A stretch of 32,305 nucleotides of DNA from Planctomycetota bacterium (GTDB taxonomy: Bacteria > Planctomycetota > Phycisphaerae > WQYP01). The position numbers were made by a program, and so were the translations under genes. The notes under the pieces are model-generated. The model worked only from the letters and a program-made list of their open reading frames with translations. It did not search any database and was not told the DNA's origin. Numbering within the stretch: position 1 is the first letter of the stretch; each line of letters opens with the position of its first letter. Shown here piece by piece: positions 1-7,172 of the stretch. The DNA lies in NCBI GenBank assembly GCA_021852275.1, contig JAJZNX010000126.1, positions 1 to 32,305 of the forward strand. The letters run 5' to 3'.

Positions 1-507
1 TAATTGCGAGAAAAAGTAGCGAAAATAGGCCAGTTTGGGATCGCCGGAAATCACCGCGTTTACTTTTTGCTCAAACGGGAGCTTTATGGCCACGCCAAAG
101 GATTGGTTCAAACCGGCTCCTTCGTGGCCGGCCTGCATAATGCCGCCACCGGCCCCGGTAATCACCATGAAACCGGCAGCGCTGATCAACTGCCCGAATT
201 GGCGGGCAGCGGCATAATCGGGCGAGGAGCTGACCGTGCGAGCCGATCCAAAGATGCTGATTTTTCGGCAGCCCCGATAGGGTTTAAACATTTTGAATCC
301 GTAGCGTATTTCCTTGATCGCACGGAGGATCAGTTTCATTTCGGCACGACCAGGTCGATCTTCCGCCATGCGCAGCACCGTCTGAATCAGTTCCGCGGCC
401 AGCTCAGAATCCTCGGTAATGCCGACTTGTTCTAGCAACTTTCGACATTGCCGAAGCGTTTCCAGCGTACCGGTGATCGGGGATGCAGAATTTGACAGAT
501 GCTTCAT
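1..507 (-). CDS. LOG family (TIGR00730-like) Rossmann-fold protein, partial
   Basis: The reading frame is open from an ATG at 507 down to base 1, so only the first 169 residues are present and the C-terminus lies outside the window. About 75 helical residues come first, then a Rossmann start: KISIFGSART near residues 83-92, VITGAGGGIMQAGHEGAG near 115-132, and the conserved LPFEQ after it. These match LOG/'lysine decarboxylase-like' proteins, nucleotide-binding enzymes of which some are phosphoribohydrolases that release cytokinin-type bases or act on nucleotide monophosphates. The diagnostic PGGxGTxxE loop would fall just beyond the edge and cannot be checked, so activity is not assigned. 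The N-terminal extension fits the larger bacterial LOG type rather than the short plant-like one. It is transcribed divergently from phoH, and no strong ribosome binding site precedes the ATG. Confidence 0.8.
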   Translation of the reverse strand, partial: MKHLSNSASPITGTLETLRQCRKLLEQVGITEDSELAAELIQTVLRMAEDRPGRAEMKLILRAIKEIRYGFKMFKPYRGCRKISIFGSARTVSSSPDYAAARQFGQLISAAGFMVITGAGGGIMQAGHEGAGLNQSFGVAIKLPFEQKVNAVISGDPKLAYFRYFFSQL

Positions 508-744
508 GGGTAAGTTCCGGATTCAAGCGGCATTTTTGCCGAGTCTGCCTTATACTATGCACCGTACAGGTGCGGAATCTTGATCAAGCCGTTGTGCTTT
601 CAAGCCGGGCCACACGGCCCCCAGCACCATCGCCGCAGCCGACTGATATTGGCTGCTTCGGCCAAAGCGGACGCTGGTAGCATAGTTATCGGCTTTTCAG
701 GTAAGTTTGGCTTATGATGAAAGCAAAGCCGTCAGGAGCACGCG

Positions 745-1824
745 TTGCTGGTCAGCATTGATATAGAACCCAATGTCAGGGTGGCAGTTTTCGGTCCGCA
801 TGATCGCCATTTGAAAACGCTGCGCGAATTGCTGCCGGTGCATTTTTCTGTCCGCGGGCATCTGCTGCAGATCAGCGGAGAAGCCGTAGCGGTTGAACAT
901 GCCGCCTCTGCCATTAGAGAAATAAAGCGGCTGGCGCATCGCCATGACCATATCAACCAGGATTCTCTGATTGACCTTATTCGGGAAACCGCTCCCCAAG
1001 CCATGAGCACTGCTGATATAGATGCTGATGGAGATCTGCATGTTCTTGCCGACGGCCACCCGGTTAAGGCCAAAACCAATGGTCAGAAAAGATACCTTCA
1101 GGCCATGCAGCGGCATGATCTGGTGTTTTGCGCCGGCCCGGCGGGCACGGGCAAAACCTTTCTGGCAGTGGCCCTGGCCGTCAGTATGCTGCGTAAAAAT
1201 TTGATCCGACGCATGGTATTGGTGCGTCCCGCCGTGGAAGCCGGAGAGAAACTGGGTTTTCTACCCGGAGATCTTGAGGCCAAGGTCAACCCATATCTAC
1301 GACCGCTGCTTGATGCCCTGCATGACATGATGCCCTTTGAACAAATCCGCCGATTTATGGCTAACGATATTATCGAGCTGGCACCGCTGGCGTATATGCG
1401 TGGGCGCACCCTGAATGCCTCCATTGTGCTGCTGGATGAAGCACAAAACACCACGCCTTCACAAATGCTGATGTTTCTTACACGCCTGGGTGAAGGCAGC
1501 AAGATGATTGTTACCGGGGATCCATCGCAAGTGGATTTAGAGCCGGGCCAAACCAGCGGCTTAATTGATGCGCGCAGAAAACTTGCCGGGATACACCATA
1601 TCGCGTTTGTGGAGCTGGACAAATCCGATATTGTGCGCCATCGGCTGGTGCAAACCATTGTGCAGGCATACGCCACGGACACCTGCAGCCCGCGGACGGC
1701 CCCGGTAAAGGCGCCAACATCCATAGCCACTACCGCAATTCAGCGGAAATCCGAGGCAGTTACTGCATCTGGGGGCGAGCCACCGGAGCAAAACACCCCC
1801 CTACCTGCCAATTCGCCCGAATAA
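745..1824 (+). CDS. phoH: PhoH family ATPase
   Basis: A 359-residue cytoplasmic P-loop ATPase of the PhoH family, often linked to RNA metabolism although its exact role is unsettled. An N-terminal KH-like region (about residues 1-85) precedes the ATPase core. Walker A is GPAGTGKT at 131-138, the family block RPAVEAGEKLGFLPGD follows, Walker B is IVLLDEAQN near 227-235, and sensor motif VTGDPSQVDL comes after it. The Ala/Thr/Pro-rich last 45 residues look disordered. The start is TTG at 745: it has AGGAG six bases upstream, an in-frame stop (TGA at 718) lies just before, and no in-frame ATG precedes the conserved domain. Two ATGs at 714 and 717 are in another frame and lead to a short dead end. 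In many bacteria phoH sits beside ybeY, which is not the case here. Confidence 0.93.
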   Translation: MLVSIDIEPNVRVAVFGPHDRHLKTLRELLPVHFSVRGHLLQISGEAVAVEHAASAIREIKRLAHRHDHINQDSLIDLIRETAPQAMSTADIDADGDLHVLADGHPVKAKTNGQKRYLQAMQRHDLVFCAGPAGTGKTFLAVALAVSMLRKNLIRRMVLVRPAVEAGEKLGFLPGDLEAKVNPYLRPLLDALHDMMPFEQIRRFMANDIIELAPLAYMRGRTLNASIVLLDEAQNTTPSQMLMFLTRLGEGSKMIVTGDPSQVDLEPGQTSGLIDARRKLAGIHHIAFVELDKSDIVRHRLVQTIVQAYATDTCSPRTAPVKAPTSIATTAIQRKSEAVTASGGEPPEQNTPLPANSPE

Positions 1825-1890
1825 ACGTAATCATAGTGATTAAATTCGGCCGTTGGCATCCATCGATAACGACGGCACATTTTACCGGCT

Positions 1891-2163
1891 TCAGCGGCCT
1901 GCTTTTAACTGACGTTCAGCCTCAAGCCAATCCGAGAGGGCATCGCCTGGACCAAAACCACGTTTGAGGTAAATTTCGTAAGCACGCGCCGAAATCTGCT
2001 CGTAAGTGATTTTGCCCACAAAACTCGTAGCCACCGGTGTGGCCACCGCCTTGGGCAGAACTGCAGTGCCACTACCCTTGGTTTCCGATCGACTGACTGG
2101 AACCGCCGCGGGTGCCTTGGCTGGGGTTGAAACAACCGCAGATTTTTTTTTGTACATTGCCAT
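1891..2163 (-). CDS. DUF2934 domain protein
   Basis: A 90-residue small protein. Its basic, Ala/Pro/Val-rich N-terminal half is probably disordered. The C-terminal part (about residues 53-86: ITYEQISARAYEIYLKRG, then a DWLEAERQL segment) is a recognisable DUF2934 motif, common in small proteins of Planctomycetes, Acidobacteria and Proteobacteria and without known function. The start is the ATG at 2163, preceded by GAAGGAG at a normal distance; a second ATG lies two codons in. Codons 5-7 form a run of nine A (T at 2143-2151 on the plus strand), a possible slippage point. It runs convergent to phoH and divergent from the vWA block, so it is probably a single-gene unit. Confidence 0.8.
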   Translation of the reverse strand: MAMYKKKSAVVSTPAKAPAAVPVSRSETKGSGTAVLPKAVATPVATSFVGKITYEQISARAYEIYLKRGFGPGDALSDWLEAERQLKAGR

Positions 2164-2297
2164 AAAATTACTCCTTCGTGAAAGTAAATTAAGCTCAAAT
2201 GGGCAGTGTTACATCACACATCAAAAATCCATCTGAGACCTCGTGAAGTCCTATAGTTGTACGTTCTGACCGCATCATAAGGGGCAGAACTACAATA

Positions 2298-2350
2298 ACC
2301 GTGCCAGCCAATATCCATCGCTATTTCAGCGATTAACGGTAGCCAGCCAA
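2298..2350. repeat. Nested inverted repeat bracketed by a direct repeat
   Basis: In the gap between the DUF2934 gene and the vWA block, ATCGCT (2317-2322) and AGCGAT (2328-2333) form a perfect 6-bp stem with a 5-base loop. Outside it ACCGT (2298-2302) pairs with ACGGT (2336-2340). The 9-mer GCCAGCCAA occurs at 2303-2311 and again at 2342-2350. No T-tract follows on either strand, so it does not look like an intrinsic terminator. It could be a regulator binding site or a structured leader. No coding frame in the surrounding 2164-2507 stretch looks real. Confidence 0.4.
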
Positions 2351-2546
2351 GCCGGGCAGGGCAACAATCGCACCCCAACAACCCGCTTCTCTATCCGTCA
2401 TAGTAATTTATAGGACGCAAGTCAAGCGATTACGATGAGTGAACCGATAATTTTGTTGTAAGATTAGCCGGACGTTTAACGCTCCGGCCAGGCCGGTAAG
2501 GATTTTCATGCAGTTCCCGGCGCGAGGCACCGGCGATTTTTTAAGT

Positions 2547-2577
2547 TTGAACTTTGCCCGCCATACCATGATATACT
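2547..2577 (+). promoter_or_regulatory. Candidate sigma70-type promoter for the vWA/ExbB block
   Basis: TTGAAC at 2547-2552 is followed by GATATA at 2570-2575 (17-base spacer), or by TATACT at 2572-2577 (19-base spacer). Transcription would begin near 2583, just ahead of the ATG at 2595 and its GAGGTGG ribosome site. If real, it favours 2595 over 2508 as the start of the first vWA gene. It rests on hexamer match alone. Confidence 0.3.
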
Positions 2578-2594
2578 CGCTTGAGAGGTGGCGA

Positions 2595-3770
2595 ATGTCG
2601 CGCCCCAATGGCCTTGCCGGAACCCCATCCGAAAAGCCCAACCCAATGGTACAATGGGATCGTTTGCAGCAGCGGAAGTTTCAAATGGATGACTTGGTGG
2701 CCGATAATAAAACCACCCCCACAGTGCCTTCCGAGATTTCGCTGTCAGATCTTGATGATTTGCTGGAAGCCGAATCCACCCCACAAATTTCGACATTCGT
2801 ACCGACCACGGAAAAAAGGCCGGACCGTGGCCCCAAGCGGCTGGAACGGACTTTTAGCTGGATGACATCCCTGATGATCCACCTGATTGCCCTGATGGCC
2901 ATTCTCATCGCTTACCACGTTGTTGCGAATCACTTCAAACCGCAGCCACAGCCCATTATTATTCCGGCTGCATTTTTCGGCGGTACCGTCAATTCCCGCC
3001 ACCTGCAAAGCAATGTCAGAGGCAACCGCGCGGCACGGCGTGTGCAAAAGCAACTGCAGATGAAATCATGGTCGGCTGCGGTTTCCCCACGTTCGCTTTC
3101 CGCCCTGCTGCACGATAGCGCCAAGCATCAGAAAAACCTGGAAATTGGTTTAGGATCCGGTGCGGCCGCAGGCACCCAGGCATTTAGTGGAACCGGCTCA
3201 TTATTTGGCAAACTTTCGGGGCATATCGGCAGCGGCCCGGTGACCAGCTTTTTTGGCGTCGCCACCCGCGCGCAGCGGGTTGTGTACCTAGTTGATACCT
3301 CGGGATCAATGATAGGGAAACTGCATCTGGTGAAGCGGGCGGTGCGCAAATCTTTACGCGGCCTGTTACCATTTCAAAAATTTGCGGTGATCGTGTTTGC
3401 TCATGAATTTCAGATTTTAGGACCGGCGCACCTACTGCCGGCCCGAGCATTTTATCGGCACGGTATTGACGCAAAGCTTAAGTCCATTGTCGCGGAAGGG
3501 GCCAATGACAATATGCTGCGCCCCTTTACGCGCCCTTTCCAGGCAGCCTTTGCCATGCATCCCAATGTCATCTATTTTTTAACGGACGGCCACTTTGATA
3601 AGCGACTGATTCCATACGTTGCCAGGTTGAATCGGCATGCACACGTGCAAGTATGCACATTCGCATTTCTCGACCATGATCCGGTGTTCCAACAACGACT
3701 CCGCAGAATCGCACGAGAAACCGGCGGAAAATTTGAATATGTATCGCGCAGAATTCTCGATAACCAGTAA
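2595..3770 (+). CDS. TonB-like, membrane-anchored vWA domain protein (intact metal site)
   Basis: A 391-residue protein: an acidic cytoplasmic N-terminus of about 90 residues, one membrane helix (about 90-112), a short KPQPIIIP stretch, a periplasmic linker rich in Gly, Ala and basic residues, and a C-terminal vWA domain. The helix contains S92-x3-H96 (SLMIH), the same serine-histidine spacing that TonB uses to engage ExbB/ExbD. The vWA domain starts at VVYLVDTSGSM, with a full DxSxS metal site at D234, S236 and S238, and the later TDG aspartate is present. vWA domains usually bind protein ligands through a metal ion. ATG 2595 is preferred because GAGGTGG lies just upstream; ATG 2508, with AAGGA five bases before it, would add 29 residues and cannot be excluded. 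It is the first gene of the ExbB/ExbD block and a paralog of the next gene. Function is inferred from architecture and neighbours. Confidence 0.8.
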   Translation: MSRPNGLAGTPSEKPNPMVQWDRLQQRKFQMDDLVADNKTTPTVPSEISLSDLDDLLEAESTPQISTFVPTTEKRPDRGPKRLERTFSWMTSLMIHLIALMAILIAYHVVANHFKPQPQPIIIPAAFFGGTVNSRHLQSNVRGNRAARRVQKQLQMKSWSAAVSPRSLSALLHDSAKHQKNLEIGLGSGAAAGTQAFSGTGSLFGKLSGHIGSGPVTSFFGVATRAQRVVYLVDTSGSMIGKLHLVKRAVRKSLRGLLPFQKFAVIVFAHEFQILGPAHLLPARAFYRHGIDAKLKSIVAEGANDNMLRPFTRPFQAAFAMHPNVIYFLTDGHFDKRLIPYVARLNRHAHVQVCTFAFLDHDPVFQQRLRRIARETGGKFEYVSRRILDNQ

Positions 3771-3804
3771 TTACAGTGCCATTTTTGACATACACCACCG
3801 CCAT

Positions 3805-3833
3805 TTGCGACAAAATTGGCACGATTGTATGAT
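3805..3833 (+). promoter_or_regulatory. Candidate promoter upstream of the second vWA gene
   Basis: TTGCGA (3805-3810), a 17-base spacer, then TATGAT (3828-3833) in the gap between the two vWA genes. Transcription would start near 3841, leaving a leader of about 160 bases. It suggests the downstream genes could be transcribed independently of the first vWA gene. Support is sequence match only. Confidence 0.3.
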
Positions 3834-4004
3834 CTTTATGCAGGCCATTTCCGGCCATTCCCGGCCGAAAAAACGTTAATATGCGGCTAAACGCTCACGA
3901 AACGGACATATTGCAGAAAATATTTATCCGCTGGCATTGCCGTTGCTAACCCAACATTAACAACGGCCTTGGAATTCAACGCCGGGCGGATGGAGTTTTC
4001 CACC

Positions 4005-5036
4005 ATGACTCAAGCCTCTTCCAAAAAGCCACAGGAAACCATGGCCGCGCCACCGGAAGTGTCGGACCAGGATGAAAATGTTGTCGCCGGTGGTGAAATG
4101 CCGGAATGGATTGATCGTGCAATTCCCTGGATCTCATCTGCTCTCATTCATGCCGGGGTTCTGCTCCTGTTCTTATTTGCTTATCAGGTGGTTAAAACCG
4201 TCGTCCACCAGAAGCCGCAACCCATCATCATTCCTCAGAACTGGAACGCCCATTTTTCACTCCACCCCGGCGGCCATCCCCATCCCGGCAACAACAATAA
4301 CCCAGCACGTAGCGCCAGGCAAAATTTAAAAAAGATACTGGAGTCCAAAGCGTGGAATACCAGCGTTACACCAACGAAGGTCAACGCACTGGTATCACCA
4401 TCCCGCAGCAGCATGGCCTTTATAGCCGTGGGACCACAGGGCGGCACCAGCGCCGGCGGTACGCTGGCCCCTTTTGGTGTGCCGGGCGGCGGCATGGGCA
4501 GCGGTCCGAAATCCAGTTTCATCGGCAACGGTGGCAATGCCACGCGTATTGTCTACATCCTGGATCATGAAGGCAGCATGCTGGAAAATTTCCAGTTTCT
4601 CAAGAATCACCTGCGTAAATCCATTGACGGATTGGTGCCGCTGCAATCGTTTGCGGTCATTGTGTTTCGGAAAAACTATAAAATTCTCGGCCCCGATCGA
4701 CTGGTGCATGCCACGCTTCATAATAAGCAGGAATTTTTCAGACGGTTCAGCACCGTAGCGCCCGCCGGTGCGGCGCAATATCGCTATCGCTATTTCGCAC
4801 GGCCTTTTAAGGCGGCGTTTCGCCTGCATCCGCAGATTATTTACTTTCTCACCAAGGGTGCCTTTGATCCCAAACTGATTTCGTACATTAAAAGCTTGAA
4901 TAAAAATCACGCCGTCCATATTTACACCTACGCCTTCACCCTGCAAGACCCGGTATCCCGCAAAAACCTCAAAAGAATTGCCCGGGAAAATGGCGGCGAG
5001 TACAAATATATTTCCCGGCAGGAGGCCAACGATTGA
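4005..5036 (+). CDS. TonB-like, membrane-anchored vWA-like protein with degenerate metal site
   Basis: A 343-residue paralog of the preceding protein with the same plan: cytoplasmic N-terminus of about 42 residues, one helix with the TonB-type S45-x3-H49 motif (SALIH), a KPQPIIIP stretch, a Gly/Pro/Asn/His-rich linker, and a C-terminal vWA fold. The shared C-terminal blocks (SFAVIVFRKNYKILGPDRL, RPFKAAFRLHPQIIYFLT, NLKRIARENGGEY) show common ancestry. The first metal-site motif is DHEGS (D187-S191) instead of DTSGS, and the later TDG has become TKG, so metal-dependent binding is probably lost or changed. The start is ATG 4005, with GGAG nine bases upstream; ATG 3990 and TTG 3969 are in frame but poorly supported. 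ExbB follows 114 bases later. A structural or non-metal ligand role is inferred. Confidence 0.8.
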   Translation: MTQASSKKPQETMAAPPEVSDQDENVVAGGEMPEWIDRAIPWISSALIHAGVLLLFLFAYQVVKTVVHQKPQPIIIPQNWNAHFSLHPGGHPHPGNNNNPARSARQNLKKILESKAWNTSVTPTKVNALVSPSRSSMAFIAVGPQGGTSAGGTLAPFGVPGGGMGSGPKSSFIGNGGNATRIVYILDHEGSMLENFQFLKNHLRKSIDGLVPLQSFAVIVFRKNYKILGPDRLVHATLHNKQEFFRRFSTVAPAGAAQYRYRYFARPFKAAFRLHPQIIYFLTKGAFDPKLISYIKSLNKNHAVHIYTYAFTLQDPVSRKNLKRIARENGGEYKYISRQEAND

Positions 5037-5150
5037 CAGACCCAAGGATAAATGCATCCAGATGATCGCCGGTTTTTACATTGCGTGGTGCTTCTTTTGA
5101 ATTTTTGAATGAATGTTAATTTACCACGGATCTCTATTTCAGGAGGTATT

Positions 5151-5993
5151 ATGTCTCGTTCCTACTCCAGTTCCAAGTTTCGCCTGGCCTTACTTGGCCT
5201 GCTGATGGCTTTTTCCGTCCTGGCACTCGGCCATACCGCCTTTGCCCAGATGGGCGGAGGCAGCGCCACCAAAGCTTACCACCCCAATCCGATTCTCGTC
5301 GGACTGGACTACACGGTAATTGCAGTTCTGGCACTGGCTTCGCTGGCCAGCATCGCTTTGATTATTGACGCTCTTATTCACATCCGTGCGAGCAAAATTT
5401 TGCCCGTGGAAACCACCGAACATGTACGCACGCTGATCAATGCCCGGCAATTTAAGGATCTCATGGATTTTACATCCACCGATGAGAGCTTTGTTTCCAA
5501 AGCACTTTACGCGGCGGTACGGCGGGCTCATCTGGGTTATTCGGCCATGCGCGATGGACTGGAAAGCGAAATCGCTGATCAGACTTCCAACTTGTTTCGC
5601 CGGGTAGAAATGCTCAACGTCATTGGAAACATCGGGCCGCTGATCGGGCTGCTCGGCACCGTTTTGGGTATGATCATGGCATTTATGGCCTTGCACTATA
5701 CGGGCGGACATGCCAAAGTTACCGACCTTTCTTACGGTATTGCTACAGCATTGTGGCATACGTTCGGTGGTTTGGCCGTGGCCATTCCATCGCTGATTGC
5801 CTTCGGATTTTTCCGCAACAAGATCGATAAGATCACCGCGAGAGCGGCCATGCTCTCGGAAGAGCTGCTGGAAACGCTCCGTCCAGCGGAAGCTAAAGCA
5901 TCGCCTGCCGCCGCAGCCAGCGCTGAGTCGCGCACGCCCGCGGCACGCCCGGTTCCCCGACGTGCCGGTGCGGATTCCACCAAGGAAGCCTGA
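5151..5993 (+). CDS. exbB: MotA/TolQ/ExbB family proton channel protein
   Basis: A 280-residue inner-membrane protein of the MotA/TolQ/ExbB family, the pentameric part of a proton-driven motor. A cleavable-looking signal sequence ends near AFA (about residue 32). Three further membrane segments lie near 52-73, 156-178 (IGPLIGLLGTVLGM) and 196-219 (GIATALWHTFGGLAVAIP). The threonines expected to line the channel are present at T170 (GLLGT) and T204, but the glutamate found in E. coli ExbB (GIAEAL) is replaced by T199 (GIATAL). The C-terminal 40 residues are Ala/Pro/Arg-rich and probably cytoplasmic. The start is ATG 5151, with a near-perfect AGGAGGT site five bases upstream. It lies between the TonB-like vWA genes and two exbD genes, which argues that it powers the vWA arms. 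Confidence 0.92.
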   Translation: MSRSYSSSKFRLALLGLLMAFSVLALGHTAFAQMGGGSATKAYHPNPILVGLDYTVIAVLALASLASIALIIDALIHIRASKILPVETTEHVRTLINARQFKDLMDFTSTDESFVSKALYAAVRRAHLGYSAMRDGLESEIADQTSNLFRRVEMLNVIGNIGPLIGLLGTVLGMIMAFMALHYTGGHAKVTDLSYGIATALWHTFGGLAVAIPSLIAFGFFRNKIDKITARAAMLSEELLETLRPAEAKASPAAAASAESRTPAARPVPRRAGADSTKEA

Positions 5994-6072
5994 CAGGCCT
6001 TTGAAGATACGCCCAATGGGTTGTCAAAGGCGGCACCTTGTGGGCGACCTGAATTGATGGAGTACATACACA

Positions 6073-6528
6073 ATGAGTCGCCGCGGCATTACACCCATGC
6101 AAAGTGAGCACGTCAATGTGACCCCGTTGATTGACGTGGTTATGTGTTTGATCATCTTTTTTCTTCTGGTCGGGCACATTGCCAAAAAAGCCGAGGTCAA
6201 GGGGGTGAGAATTCCCTCCACCAAGCATGGTAAGGATTTAGCCGGTAAAAGCGGCCAGTTGATCATCAACCTGGTGCCGCGACCGCCGTTGGTGGTCGGC
6301 CAGCAACGCAGTCCGAAGGTGATTATCTGGGGCGAACGGATCAGTTACGATCTGTTACCTGGTAAATTGCGGCAGTATGTCAACGAATATAAACACTCGC
6401 ACACGGTGGTGAAGCTGGTTATTCGAGCGGATAAATCCATCCAATACAAATATATCGCACCGGTACTTATCGACTGTGCCAGCGTGGGAATCTCCAGCAT
6501 ACATTTTATGACCCGCAGGCCCGGATGA
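6073..6528 (+). CDS. exbD: ExbD/TolR family protein, first copy
   Basis: A 151-residue single-pass protein: a short cytoplasmic N-terminus, one helix at about 20-37, and a periplasmic domain. The helix begins VNVTPLIDVV, with the essential proton-carrying aspartate at D21. The periplasmic part ends in an ExbD/TolR-like beta-alpha fold (VKLVIRADKSIQYKYIAPVLIDCASVGI). It would sit inside the ExbB pentamer and couple proton flow to movement. GGAG lies 11 bases before the ATG. It is 79 bases after exbB and 31 bases before a second exbD-like gene. The inserted segment around residues 58-85 is longer than in minimal ExbD. Confidence 0.88.
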   Translation: MSRRGITPMQSEHVNVTPLIDVVMCLIIFFLLVGHIAKKAEVKGVRIPSTKHGKDLAGKSGQLIINLVPRPPLVVGQQRSPKVIIWGERISYDLLPGKLRQYVNEYKHSHTVVKLVIRADKSIQYKYIAPVLIDCASVGISSIHFMTRRPG

Positions 6529-6559
6529 TTGGTCCCCGCATTTACCAGAGGATTTGGCT

Positions 6560-7018
6560 ATGAGTTCTTATCAGCCCAAAGGCAGGCGGCGCATGCGAGC
6601 CGCGGCCCACGTCGGCCCGAATATGACACCCATGGTTGACGTGGTCATGGTCATTCTCATATTTTTTATGCTGGGCAGTTCATTTGCGTCTCCGGATTGG
6701 TATCTGACCAACAACACGCCGGCCATCAAGGGAGGCCTGAGTAAAAATGTGAAAGTTCAGAAAATGCCTGCCACGCGGATACTCATCAAGCTCACACAAA
6801 TTGGCAGCCATACCCGCGCTTCCATTGCGGCGTTTCAGACTGAAGACCTATCCGGCCAGTTATTAAAATGGCTTAAAGCCAAAAAGAAAGCCGCGGGAAA
6901 AAATGTCCAGGTGCTGATTTCACCGGCCAATGACGTACCTTATCAACAGGTCATTACAACGTACAGCGATTGTGTGCAGGCCCAGTATACGCACGTGGCA
7001 TTTTCGTACACCCATTAG
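6560..7018 (+). CDS. ExbD/TolR family protein, second copy
   Basis: A 152-residue ExbD/TolR protein, divergent from the first copy. A basic N-terminus (KGRRRMR) precedes the helix at about 26-45, which carries MTPMVDVVMVILIFFML with the proton-carrying aspartate at D27. The periplasmic domain is shorter on motif but ends in the expected VLISPANDVPYQQVITTYSDCV element. The start is ATG 6560 with GAGG eight bases upstream; TTG 6554 is in frame but lacks support. Two different ExbDs beside one ExbB suggest a heterodimeric core, as proposed for some TolQ/TolR-like motors. Confidence 0.87.
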   Translation: MSSYQPKGRRRMRAAAHVGPNMTPMVDVVMVILIFFMLGSSFASPDWYLTNNTPAIKGGLSKNVKVQKMPATRILIKLTQIGSHTRASIAAFQTEDLSGQLLKWLKAKKKAAGKNVQVLISPANDVPYQQVITTYSDCVQAQYTHVAFSYTH

Positions 7019-7172
7019 ACCCTCGCCGGCTTGCCACCAGCACCGCCGTGGGTTCAGACTCCACAGGCAGCATCATGGCGATCCAGCGGGAGCCGGCAGG
7101 CAACTATAAACTGAGCCACAATCATGGAATGGTGATTTGCGGGGCTTAGAGATAATAAATAAGGACATGATC

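Noticed and set aside
4-435. Open frame of 143 codons on the plus strand at the left edge
   Set aside because: It is antisense to the LOG-family gene, whose conserved motifs are clear on the minus strand.
607-620. GGGCC/GGCCC hairpin between the LOG gene and phoH
   Set aside because: A short 5-bp stem with no T-tract on either strand, in a GC-rich context where such stems arise by chance.
483-680. Open frame of 65 codons in the LOG/phoH gap
   Set aside because: It overlaps the start of the LOG gene on the other strand, lacks a ribosome site and resembles no protein.
3852-3872. CGGCC/GGCCG hairpin after the first vWA gene, considered as a terminator
   Set aside because: On the plus strand it is followed by an A run, not T, and on the minus strand the T run comes before the stem, so it does not fit an intrinsic terminator.
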